The notes beneath the pieces are model-generated. The model ran no database searches. It was not told where the DNA came from and saw only the letters and a program-made list of their open reading frames with translations. 64,000 bases of DNA from Nocardia bhagyanarayanae (GTDB lineage Bacteria; Actinomycetota; Actinomycetes; Mycobacteriales; Mycobacteriaceae), in assembly GCF_006716565.1 (NCBI RefSeq), contig NZ_VFPG01000002.1, positions 744,001 to 808,000 of the forward strand, read 5' to 3'. Both the position numbers and the translations under genes were made by a program. Positions 8,730 through 15,954 of this stretch are shown here, in pieces (the stretch's first letter is position 1; each line of letters opens with the position of its first letter).

Positions 8730-9713
8730 TCACCGCTGCTTCGGTAGACCGGGCGGATTGATCCGCGATTCGGTGACGGCCTCGGTCCGCAGTCCCCAGC
8801 GGTCGATGACCCGCTGATAGAGCCCGGACTCGAGCGCGTGCCGCAGGGCCTTCTGCACCGGGCCGATCAGACCGTTGTTCTTCTTCGTCAGCACACCGAT
8901 CTCGCCTTGCAGCGCCTCGCCCGCGCCGGAGAAGGTCGCCACGATCTTGGTCTGGTTCGCCGTGCTCACGTGGTAGATCGCGGTCGGATTCGGGCCGAGA
9001 TAGCCGTCGAGCCGCTGCGAGGCGAGGGCGAGATAGTAGTCGCTGGTCTTGTCGTAGTAGGCGATCTCGATGGCGGGCAGCCCCTCGGCGCGGTTCTGCT
9101 CGTTCCACTTCACCAGCAGCTGTTCCTGGTTGGTTCCGGTGCCGACGCCGATCCGCTTGCCCGCCAGGCTCTTCCGGTCCTGGTACTGGAGCTCGCTCGC
9201 GGCGGGCACCTCCAGCGCGACGTTGTCGTGCCGGTAGGTCGCGAAGTCGTATTTCTCCTTGCGCTCCTCGGTGACGGTCACGTTCGAGATGAAGGCGTCC
9301 ACTTCGCCGGAGTCGACGCGCACGAAGTTCTGCGACCAATCCGCCACGCTCGCGACCAGTTTCAGCCCCAGGATGTCGGCGACCAGCGATGCGAAGTCGA
9401 CCTCGGAGCCGACCACCGTCTTGTCGTCGGTGGCGTAGAAGCGCAGCGGCGGCGCGGTGCCCGACGCGCCGGTCACCACCAAGGTCCCTCGGTCACGGAT
9501 GGTCTGCGGTACCTCGGCGGCGATGGCGTCGACCTTGTCCGCGCGGACGCGTCCGGACTGCTCGGGCGACAGGTCGAAGGCGACCGTGCCGTCGGAGGAG
9601 ACCTGGAGGTCTTCGTCGGGGTCGGTGGCACACGCGGTGACCAGCAGCGCGGCCGCGGCGAGGGCGGTGACCATGGCGGGGAATCTCATCGGGAACCTGT
9701 TCGTGACGCTCAT
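8730..9713 (-). CDS. amino-acid ABC transporter substrate-binding lipoprotein (family 3)
   Basis: Solute receptor of 327 residues in the polar amino-acid family (SBP_bac_3). The lipobox is LVTAC at about residues 24-28. Typical blocks follow: TIRDRGTLVVTGASGTAPPL, VVGSEVDFASLVADILGLK and LAGKRIGVGTGTNQEQLL. It lies between the ATPase gene (ATGA overlap) and the GNAT gene, giving a complete three-component importer with 9710-10483 and 10480-11619. Relatives bind cystine, cysteine derivatives, glutamate or glutamine; with an S-box upstream a sulfur amino acid or S-conjugate is the better guess. Confidence 0.9.
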   Translation of the reverse strand: MSVTNRFPMRFPAMVTALAAAALLVTACATDPDEDLQVSSDGTVAFDLSPEQSGRVRADKVDAIAAEVPQTIRDRGTLVVTGASGTAPPLRFYATDDKTVVGSEVDFASLVADILGLKLVASVADWSQNFVRVDSGEVDAFISNVTVTEERKEKYDFATYRHDNVALEVPAASELQYQDRKSLAGKRIGVGTGTNQEQLLVKWNEQNRAEGLPAIEIAYYDKTSDYYLALASQRLDGYLGPNPTAIYHVSTANQTKIVATFSGAGEALQGEIGVLTKKNNGLIGPVQKALRHALESGLYQRVIDRWGLRTEAVTESRINPPGLPKQR

Positions 9714-10483
9714 CGGACTCGGGACAGAAAGGCGCGGGTGCGCGGATGGTTCGGGTTGTCCAGGACCTCGGCGGGCGGGCCCTGTTCGACGATCACGCCC
9801 GCGTCGAGGAACACCACCGTGTCGGCGACCTCCCGGGCGAAACCGATTTCGTGCGTGACGATCACCAGCGCGGTGCCGTCCTCGGCCAGATCGCGGATCA
9901 CGTCCAGCACCTCGCCGACCAACTCCGGATCCAGCGCCGAGGTCGGCTCGTCGAAGAGGATCACTCGCGGCCGCACGGCCAGCGCCCTGGCGATCGCCAC
10001 CCGCTGCTGCTGCCCGCCGGACAGCCTGCGCGGGTAGGCGTCGGCGAGTTCGCCGATGCCGACGCGCTCGAGCAGCGCCTTCGCCTCGCGCTCGACCTCG
10101 CGGCGGTCCCTGCGCTGGGCCGCCACCGGTGCGAGGGTGACGTTGTCCAGCACCGTCAGATGCGGGAAGAGATTGAACTGCTGGAACACGAAACCGATGC
10201 GAGAACGCTGTTCACGGACCACGCGATCCGGCAGCGGATACAAGACGTCGCGCCGCAGGCGGTAGCCGATCAGTTCGCCATCGATGTGCACGGTGCCCGC
10301 GTCGACCGGCTCGAGGTGGTTGAGCACCCGAAGTAGCGTCGACTTGCCGGAACCGGACGGGCCGATCACCGCGACCACCTCGCCCGCGCGCACCGTCAGA
10401 TCGATGCCGTGCAAGATCTCGGTGCGACCGAAGGACTTTCGCACGCCGGTGACTCGCACGGCGGGCGTCTCGAGCGCGGTCAT
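9710..10483 (-). CDS. polar amino-acid ABC transporter ATP-binding protein
   Basis: ATPase subunit of about 257 residues in the GlnQ/TcyN/ArtP family. It carries Walker A GPSGSGKST near residue 39, the Q-loop FVFQQFNLFPHLTVLDNV, the signature LSGGQQQR and Walker B VILFDEPTSALDPELVGEV with the usual H-loop (VTHEIGFAREVAD). ATG 10483 overlaps the permease stop and its own stop overlaps the receptor gene, so the three transporter parts are made from one coupled message. An open frame extends upstream but only through the permease gene. Confidence 0.94.
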   Translation of the reverse strand: MTALETPAVRVTGVRKSFGRTEILHGIDLTVRAGEVVAVIGPSGSGKSTLLRVLNHLEPVDAGTVHIDGELIGYRLRRDVLYPLPDRVVREQRSRIGFVFQQFNLFPHLTVLDNVTLAPVAAQRRDRREVEREAKALLERVGIGELADAYPRRLSGGQQQRVAIARALAVRPRVILFDEPTSALDPELVGEVLDVIRDLAEDGTALVIVTHEIGFAREVADTVVFLDAGVIVEQGPPAEVLDNPNHPRTRAFLSRVR

Positions 10484-11619
10484 CGGGTCGCTCCCCGAGG
10501 CGCGGCGGAACCGAGCTCGGCGATCTCGCGGACCCTGCGCCGCAGTTCTTGGAGCGGCGTCGGTGTCGGGGTGCGCTGGGCGCCCTTGGCGTAGTGGCGC
10601 TCGATGTAGTACTGCGCCACCGTGAGAATCGTGGTCAGCAGGATGTACCAGACCGTCGCCACCATGAGCAGCGGCACCACCCGGCCGTTGCGGCCGTAGA
10701 TCACCTGCACCTGGTAGAAGAGTTCGGCGATCGCCATCACCGAGACGATCGAGGTGCCTTTGAACAGGCTGATCACCTCGTTGGTCGCGTTCGGCAGGAT
10801 CGAGCGCATCGCCTGCGGCACGACGATCGTGCGGAACTGCCGCCAGCGCGGTATACCCAGCGCCGCCGCGGCTTCCAGCTGACCAGGATCGACCGAAACG
10901 AGCCCGGCGCGAATGATCTCGGCCGAATACGCGGCCTGGTGCAGCGCGAGACCGATCACGGCGGCGGTGAATCCGGTGATCACACCGTTGACCTCGAAGG
11001 TGAGGAACGCCGGTCCGAACGGAATCCCCAGCGAGAGAGTCCGATACAGGTAGGCGATGTTGAACCAGAACAGCAGCTGCACGATCATCGGAATGGAGCG
11101 GAACGCCCAGATGTAGACCCACGCGATCACCCGCAGCACCGGATTGTTCGACAGCCGCGCCACGGCGAGCAGGGTGCCGATGAGGAAGCCGAGCGCGGTG
11201 CCCCACAGCGTCAGTTCCAGCGTCACCCGCAGCGCCGTCAGCACCGATCGCGCGGTGAAGTACTTCGCGAACGTCGGCCAGTCCCAGCCGGGATTGGTGA
11301 CCAGGCCGTGCGCGAACTGGGCGAGCAGGATCAACGCGGCGGCGCTGATCACCCAGCGCCACGGGTGGTAGGTGCGTGCGACCCTGGGGGTTCGGTCGCT
11401 GGTTGTGTTCGCGGCTCCGTTCGGTTGAAGTGCCGCCGACTGAAGTTGGTCGGCGGCTGTGCCGGGTTCGTCTGCGTCCGCGGCGGATCGGCGTGCGGCA
11501 GAGCCGGGTTGGTCGGCAATCGCGCCGGGTCGGTGTGCGGCTGCGACGGGGCTGTCGGCTGTGCCGGGCGGATCGGCGTCATCCGCGGCCGCCGCATCGG
11601 ATGCGAGGGACGCACTCAT
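10480..11619 (-). CDS. polar amino-acid ABC transporter permease with low-complexity N-terminus
   Basis: First large gene of the S-box operon, 379 residues. The C-terminal 290 or so residues are a HisM/GlnP/TcyL-type permease: membrane segments from about residue 88, ALRVTLELTLWGTALGFLIG, then AFRSIPMIVQLLFWFN and the coupling loop QLEAAAALGIPRWRQFRTIVVPQA. The first 85 residues are Ala/Asp/Pro-rich, unlike the family, and arise from a run of short degenerate DNA repeats. ATG 11619 has GAAGGG six bases upstream. A later start that omits the low-complexity tract cannot be excluded, but no better ribosome site was seen. Confidence 0.9.
   Translation of the reverse strand: MSASLASDAAAADDADPPGTADSPVAAAHRPGAIADQPGSAARRSAADADEPGTAADQLQSAALQPNGAANTTSDRTPRVARTYHPWRWVISAAALILLAQFAHGLVTNPGWDWPTFAKYFTARSVLTALRVTLELTLWGTALGFLIGTLLAVARLSNNPVLRVIAWVYIWAFRSIPMIVQLLFWFNIAYLYRTLSLGIPFGPAFLTFEVNGVITGFTAAVIGLALHQAAYSAEIIRAGLVSVDPGQLEAAAALGIPRWRQFRTIVVPQAMRSILPNATNEVISLFKGTSIVSVMAIAELFYQVQVIYGRNGRVVPLLMVATVWYILLTTILTVAQYYIERHYAKGAQRTPTPTPLQELRRRVREIAELGSAAPRGATR
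11400..11600. repeat. degenerate 20-24 base repeats encoding the permease N-terminus
   Basis: On the plus strand, units beginning GCCGGGT or GCCGGGC and running on to a GTCGGC/GTCTGC-like block recur about every 20-24 bases (for example near 11460, 11501, 11526 and 11562). They encode the Ala/Asp-rich, Pro-containing start of the polar amino-acid permease on the minus strand. This is imperfect minisatellite DNA that has stayed in frame. Confidence 0.5.
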
Positions 11620-11707
11620 TTCGGGCCCTTCGGGAGAATCGAACGCGACCGCGCGACGCGCTGGTCACCGCACCCGGCCAGCGACGGGTGCACGGTCTGG
11701 CGCTGGA

Positions 11708-11791
11708 TCAGCGCGGACAGCTGGCTGGGGTTGGGCGGCAGGTCTCGGCGTGGCGTCGGGTCCGGCGGGCGCCGCGGTGTGGGCAGATCAT
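11708..11791 (-). CDS. 27-codon cysteine-containing leader ORF
   Basis: Small ORF in the leader of the sulfur operon, 27 codons, too short for standard gene calls. It starts ATG-ATC-TGC and has three cysteine codons (positions 3, 18 and 25) and many Arg/Pro codons. A strong Shine-Dalgarno GGAGG (11801-11797) stands five bases before the ATG, and two of its G residues are also the last bases of the riboswitch P1 helix. It ends about 90 bases before the first transporter gene. Most likely a translated leader that reads riboswitch state and perhaps cysteine supply; a small functional protein is less likely. Confidence 0.5.
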   Translation of the reverse strand: MICPHRGARRTRRHAETCRPTPASCPR

Positions 11792-11797
11792 TCGGTC

Positions 11798-11890
11798 CTC
11801 CATCGTTCCTGGCGGAAGCACCCGCACCCGGTCGTCCGGGGGGTTGCTGCGACGTCGGCGAGCCAGGTCTCTCGGTCGCTCTGGATGGTG
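11798..11890 (-). promoter_or_regulatory. S-box (SAM-I type) riboswitch
   Basis: Read on the minus strand, the segment has the S-box hallmarks in order: P1 5' strand CCATC (11888-11884), AGAG (11882-11879) running into a GACCGAGAGACC block, CTGGCTCGCCGACG, the conserved GCAGCAACC (11850-11842), then GGTGCTTCC (11822-11814) and CCAGG, closing with P1 3' strand GATGG (11804-11800). Five P1 base pairs are perfect. S-boxes bind S-adenosylmethionine and switch off sulfur and methionine genes. No U-tract terminator follows; GGAGG adjoins P1, which suggests control of translation. It precedes the eleven-gene organosulfur operon. Confidence 0.8.
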
Positions 11891-11965
11891 TTGCGGACCC
11901 CGGTCCGCTCCGGGCGCAGCAGGGTCGAGCCGAATCATCATGCGGAGCAGGGCATGTGCCGGACA

Positions 11966-11971
11966 AGGTTA
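11966..11971 (-). promoter_or_regulatory. candidate -10 element of the S-box operon
   Basis: TAACCT on the minus strand fits the actinobacterial TANNNT -10 pattern and lies about 78 bases before the riboswitch P1. No convincing -35 was seen. The surrounding stretch 11892-12207 otherwise holds only short shadow frames and a possible TACCGT -10 at 12169-12174 for the plus-strand gene that follows. Confidence 0.3.
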
Positions 11972-12207
11972 GGAATCAGGGTGAGCGCAGCCCTGGCGTC
12001 GGTCGGTGCGACGGATGATCATTGCGCGGGTCGGCCGGTCGGTTCCCGCGCCGAGCGGCCGCCCGCCGCGGGGTGCTCACTCGTGTCGTCGCTCTGAAAT
12101 GCGGGTGCAAGCCGACGCGCCGAAAACTTGCCGATTGCCGAAATGGCTGCTGAGCGGGTTTGCCGGAGTACCGTGTCCTCACCGTGCCGACGATGAGGAG
12201 CACCGCT

Positions 12208-12924
12208 GTGACCCTGTTGCGCCGCTTCACCACTCTCACCGCCGCCGCGACCGGTTCGGTCGCACTGGCTTTCGGCGTCTGCGCCCCCGCCGTGGCGGCG
12301 CCCGCCCCCGCCGCACCCCCGGCCGCCACCGAACTGGCGGGCAAACAGCAGGCCGCCGCGCCGGGCGACCTGCTCGGCGCCTACCAGTCCACCGTGGAGG
12401 CGCTGCGCGGATTCGGGATGGACCCGTTCCTGTACCCGACCGCCGCGGCGTTCTGCGGCAACGGCAGCACCTTCGGTCTCGTGCCCGCCGTCGCGGGCGC
12501 GATGCCGGGACCGTGGCCCAAGACCACGGTGTCCATTCCCGGTCTGGATCTGACGGCCGTGAAGTCCGGCCAGACCATGTTCACCTTCGTGCCCTACGGC
12601 CTCGACGCGGACAGCCGCACTACCGCGGGTATGCAAGTGGCCTGGCTGAATGTCAGCAACGGCCGCAGCGGCCTCACCAAAATGGGCCCGCTCGCCGACA
12701 TCTTCCGCGCCATGATCCCCGCCGAGGTCCCCGCCGACCTGCGCCCGCACGCCGAACGCGCCGTCCAGGACTTCTTCTTCGCCGCGCTCCCTGTCGGCGG
12801 CATCCGCGCGGTCCCCGTCGACACCGGCAAGGGCACCGTCCTCGCCGCGGTCTTCGGCACCGTCGACAACGGCAAACAGTCCTGCTTCTTCCTGCCGACG
12901 GTCGGTATCACCTCGGTCCCGTAA
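12208..12924 (+). CDS. secreted protein of unknown function
   Basis: About 238 residues. The N-terminus is a Sec signal peptide: basic start (TLLRRF), hydrophobic core with many Ala, and a cleavage region near AVAAPAPA. The mature part has an Ala/Pro-rich stretch, then a globular domain with GFGMDPFLYPTAAAFCGNG and a C-terminal QSCFFLPTVG; the two cysteines could form a disulfide. I do not recognise the family with certainty; similar alanine-rich secreted proteins are common in Nocardia and Rhodococcus. GTG 12208 is chosen over an in-frame ATG at 12193 because GAGGAG lies seven bases before it. It is a single gene ended by a strong hairpin. Confidence 0.75.
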   Translation: MTLLRRFTTLTAAATGSVALAFGVCAPAVAAPAPAAPPAATELAGKQQAAAPGDLLGAYQSTVEALRGFGMDPFLYPTAAAFCGNGSTFGLVPAVAGAMPGPWPKTTVSIPGLDLTAVKSGQTMFTFVPYGLDADSRTTAGMQVAWLNVSNGRSGLTKMGPLADIFRAMIPAEVPADLRPHAERAVQDFFFAALPVGGIRAVPVDTGKGTVLAAVFGTVDNGKQSCFFLPTVGITSVP

Positions 12925-12939
12925 GACCCAGGCCATCGA

Positions 12940-12975
12940 CGACACCGGCTCGGTCCACCGACCGAGCCGGTGTCG
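12940..12975. terminator. bidirectional terminator hairpin
   Basis: Perfect 15-base inverted repeat CGACACCGGCTCGGT / ACCGAGCCGGTGTCG with a 6-base loop, followed on the plus strand by TTT. It lies between the convergent secreted-protein gene and glycosyltransferase gene and can serve both. Confidence 0.8.
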
Positions 12976-12994
12976 TTTCGCTGCGTGCCCCTGC

Positions 12995-14161
12995 TCAGCG
13001 GACCTCGGGCAGCGCGCGGCCCTTCCAGCGAAGTGCCCCACGGCTTTTCGCGCGGTGTGAGCGGAGGACCAGGCGTTGATAGGCGGCGATCGATAGGGGA
13101 TGGGCCAGTGCCGCGAGCGCGTCGGCGCGGTGGAGGGGGCCGCCGGATTCGAGGGAGCGGGCCAGCAGGCGGCCGGTGACGGCGGCGGCGTAGCCGAGCG
13201 CGCCGGTGCGGCGGGTCGGCCCGCTGCCGAACAGCGCGGCCAGCGGAGGGAGCCAATAACCGAGTGCCAGGGCGGTTCCCACGGCGGCGGCCGCCGTGCG
13301 TGAGCCGCCGTAGGCGGACCAGAGCCAGCGCGTGTACCCGGCGTCGATCTCCGCCGCGCCGCGGTACATGCGGGTGCGAGCGAGTCGTCCGGCGGCGACG
13401 AGGTGGGTGGTGTGGCCGGCGCGGCGCAGGGCACGGGCGATGTCGAGGTCCTCGGTCGGACTGTGTGCCACCGCGGCGTGCCCGCCGACGGCGCGGTAGG
13501 CGGCGTTGTCGAAGGCGAGGAACTGGCCGCAGGCGACCGCCGTCGAGGGACGATGGCCGCGGTTGCCCAGCACGATGGGCAACGTCGACGCCCAAGACCA
13601 ACAGAGCAGCGGCTGCACCAGCGCCTCGGCGATGGTCTCGGCTCGCTGCGCCGGCCACGGCGAGACCAAGGCCGCGCCCCGATCGCGAACCGCGCCTGCC
13701 GCCGCGGCGATGGCCCGCGGGGCCAGTCGCACGTCGGCGTCCAGGAAGACGATGATCGGCGTGTCGACGTTTTCGGAAAGGCGGGCGCAGGCAGCGGCTT
13801 TGCCGGTCCAGCCCGCGGGCGGCTCGGCCTCCGAGCGAACGACCTCGAAGCGGGGGTCACCCGCGATCGCCTCCCGCGCGGCCGCCGCGGTGCCGTCGGT
13901 CGAACCGTCGTCGAGGATCAGCACTCGCATGGCGGGCACGCCGGTCTGCGCGCGCAGGTCGGCGATCAACGCGGGCAGCCGCTCCGCTTCGTCGCGGGCC
14001 GGTACGCACACGGTAACCGGCTCGGCCACTTCGGCATTCGCGTCCGCACGCGGCATCGAGAGCCGATTGATCAGCGCGATACCGCAACTCGCCAGCGCGA
14101 CGGCCGTGCCGATGCCGACCAGCGCGGGGGAACCGGCCCGGCTCGCCTTGTCACGGGTCAC
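12995..14161 (-). CDS. family 2 glycosyltransferase, membrane-associated
   Basis: About 388 residues. After a hydrophobic N-terminal segment (ALVGIGTAVALASCGIALI) comes a GT-A domain: VTVCVPARDEAERLPALI, RVLILDDGSTDGT (nucleotide-binding DDGS), VDTPIIVFLDADVRL (the metal-binding D-x-D), and the acceptor-side SPTEDLDIARALRRAG. Further hydrophobic stretches near the C-terminus suggest membrane contact. It follows the LppM-type gene by about 35 bases, with GTG 14161 as the likely start. Acceptor unknown; its neighbours in the block are a CruF-like carotenoid protein and a CrtI/CrtO-like oxidoreductase, so a glycosylated carotenoid is possible. Confidence 0.82.
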   Translation of the reverse strand: MTRDKASRAGSPALVGIGTAVALASCGIALINRLSMPRADANAEVAEPVTVCVPARDEAERLPALIADLRAQTGVPAMRVLILDDGSTDGTAAAAREAIAGDPRFEVVRSEAEPPAGWTGKAAACARLSENVDTPIIVFLDADVRLAPRAIAAAAGAVRDRGAALVSPWPAQRAETIAEALVQPLLCWSWASTLPIVLGNRGHRPSTAVACGQFLAFDNAAYRAVGGHAAVAHSPTEDLDIARALRRAGHTTHLVAAGRLARTRMYRGAAEIDAGYTRWLWSAYGGSRTAAAAVGTALALGYWLPPLAALFGSGPTRRTGALGYAAAVTGRLLARSLESGGPLHRADALAALAHPLSIAAYQRLVLRSHRAKSRGALRWKGRALPEVR

Positions 14162-14196
14162 GAATCCACCCGACCCGCCCGCGGCCGGGCGCCCGA

Positions 14197-14970
14197 TCAG
14201 CGGAACTGCTTGACCGTCCGCCACCAACGCCGCCAGGAGAACTGGTGCTCGGGAACTTCCGGTGCGGCGGGGTTGCGATCCATGTACGCCATGGCCGCGA
14301 CGATGGCGGCGACCGCGAGGGTGATGCCGCCGACGATGCCCGCCCAACCCGCGAACGAGCGGGTGTTCGGGTCGGCGTAGTGGACCTCGGCGAGCACCCT
14401 GGACACCTCGCCGGGCGGCAGCTTCCAGGAGACGGTGGAATCGCCCTCGCGGTTGCCGTTGGTCTTGGCTACCCGGGCCGGGAACGCGATGGTGAACTGC
14501 ACGTCGGAGCCGTGCGGCGGCACCGACTTCAGGTCGACCCGCCCCTCCAGGCTGACCAGATCGCCGGTGCGCTGGAAGTTCAGCTGGAACATGCCCTGCG
14601 TCTGATCGGACAACATGCCGAGCTGCTGCACCTCACCGAAGGACAGGTCCTCGAAGAACACCTTGCTGCCCAGGTAACCGTCCTGGTTGTAGGGCTCGAC
14701 CCGCACCTTCGCCGCCAGCGACTCGGGCGCTTTCAGCTGCGGACCCTTGTCCTCAGGGCTCGCGGGCACGACCGCAGCCACGATCCGCCCGGACACCCGG
14801 TCGTTGGACGACACACCCATCGACACCTGCACCCGCAGGCACCCGGCCAGCGCCGGCGCCAACAGCACGGCGAGCAGCACGCCCGCGGCTACCCGCAGCC
14901 TGGAACGGGGTGCGCGCGGCGACGGTCGGACCGGGACATCGGGCATCGTGGTGGCGGGACTCGGTTGCAC
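14197..14970 (-). CDS. lppM: LppM-family lipoprotein (DUF3153)
   Basis: 257 residues. A basic N-terminus and hydrophobic core lead to the lipobox LAGC (about residues 41-44), and the mature part (LRVQVSMGVSSNDRVSGRIV) matches the start of the LppM beta-rich domain. A membrane segment near residues 205-228 (GWAGIVGGITLAVAAIVAAMAYM) and a basic tail SWRRWWRTVKQF follow. In Mycobacterium tuberculosis LppM (Rv2171) is a surface-associated protein linked to phagosome trafficking and lies beside the same GNAT/DUF3040/dcw neighbourhood, which supports the assignment. ATG 14946 is an alternative start. The gene is separated from the CruF-like gene by about 120 bases. Confidence 0.85.
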   Translation of the reverse strand: MQPSPATTMPDVPVRPSPRAPRSRLRVAAGVLLAVLLAPALAGCLRVQVSMGVSSNDRVSGRIVAAVVPASPEDKGPQLKAPESLAAKVRVEPYNQDGYLGSKVFFEDLSFGEVQQLGMLSDQTQGMFQLNFQRTGDLVSLEGRVDLKSVPPHGSDVQFTIAFPARVAKTNGNREGDSTVSWKLPPGEVSRVLAEVHYADPNTRSFAGWAGIVGGITLAVAAIVAAMAYMDRNPAAPEVPEHQFSWRRWWRTVKQFR

Positions 14971-15093
14971 GGCTCACATCGTGCCAGGCCGAACGTCCGA
15001 ATCGCCACGCGGCGGGCGCGACACGACGAGACACCCCACCTCGCCTGCCTTATATATCGAGGTCCGCCCCGCTCCATGGCGAGCGCAGCGGCG

Positions 15094-15954
15094 TCAACCG
15101 GCGCGGCGCGCCTCGACGGAGCGGTGGCGAGCCAAGTGGATCAGGAGAGGCACGCCGAGGGGCGCCATGCCGAGGGCGCCGTACCAGGCCGAGTAGGGAA
15201 GATCGAGGAAGACGGCGTGGGCGAGGGCGGAGCCGAGCCAAGTCCAGAGGAAGACCGCGACGGGCACGGCGAGCGAGGCGCCGGAGCGAGGTTGGGCAGG
15301 GCCGGGCGCGGCGCGATCCCAGACCGCGAGCAGGAGCGCCATCAGCAGGCCGACGCAGAACCAGCCGAGGTAGTTGGTGAGCGGGATGTGGGCCAGGCCC
15401 GGCAGCCCGGAATCGGCGTCGCACCAGGTCCATTGCCCGTCGGCGACCATCTGCGGATCGAGGAACAGGTCCCATCCCACCGCCCCGACCGTCGTGAGGA
15501 CGACCCGCCCCGCGGTCCCGCGGGTGACGATCCCTGCCACGATCCACACCGGATACATCCCGCCGGTCCAGGCCAGCGGCACCAGCAGCGGCACGCCCGC
15601 GAGCGACGGCCCGATCCGATCCTGCGCGTACTCGTAGCAGCCGAACGGGATTCCGGTCGCCACGCCGAGCATCTCGGCGAGCAGGCCGAGCCCCGAGACG
15701 ATCACCAGAAACCCCAGCGCGTACCGCGTTCCGCGGGTGGCGGCGGCGTGCGTGAGGGCCGTGCCCGCGGAGAGCAGCACGATCACCACGGTGATCCGGT
15801 CCCGTGCCGCGCCCTCGGAGAGCGGATAGCCGATCTGGGCGAGCACGAGCAAGACCGCGAGCAGCACCGGCACCGGGTGCCGCACCGACCGCACCATCGA
15901 CCGCGCCCGTCGCACCATGTCGTGGTCCGGTGTCCGCATCACCGGGTCCGTCAT
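15094..15954 (-). CDS. carotenoid biosynthesis protein, CruF/DUF422-type membrane protein
   Basis: Integral membrane protein of about 286 residues with seven or so hydrophobic segments. Diagnostic blocks of the CruF-like family: EMLGVATGIPFGCYEYAQD, VPLAWTGGMYPVWI, VGAVGWDLFLDPQMV with Asp residues, and IPLTNYLGWF. CruF enzymes are carotenoid 1',2'-hydratases; relatives occur in C50 and glycosylated carotenoid pathways. ATG 15954 overlaps the stop of the FAD oxidoreductase (ATGA), so the two are made together. This links the cluster to carotenoid or related isoprenoid modification, although no phytoene synthase is in the window. Confidence 0.82.
   Translation of the reverse strand: MTDPVMRTPDHDMVRRARSMVRSVRHPVPVLLAVLLVLAQIGYPLSEGAARDRITVVIVLLSAGTALTHAAATRGTRYALGFLVIVSGLGLLAEMLGVATGIPFGCYEYAQDRIGPSLAGVPLLVPLAWTGGMYPVWIVAGIVTRGTAGRVVLTTVGAVGWDLFLDPQMVADGQWTWCDADSGLPGLAHIPLTNYLGWFCVGLLMALLLAVWDRAAPGPAQPRSGASLAVPVAVFLWTWLGSALAHAVFLDLPYSAWYGALGMAPLGVPLLIHLARHRSVEARRAG

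Noticed and set aside
11616..11966. 116-codon minus-strand frame over the riboswitch leader
   Set aside because: It reads through the S-box in another frame, Pro/Arg/Ser-rich, with no ribosome site; the 27-codon ORF is better supported.
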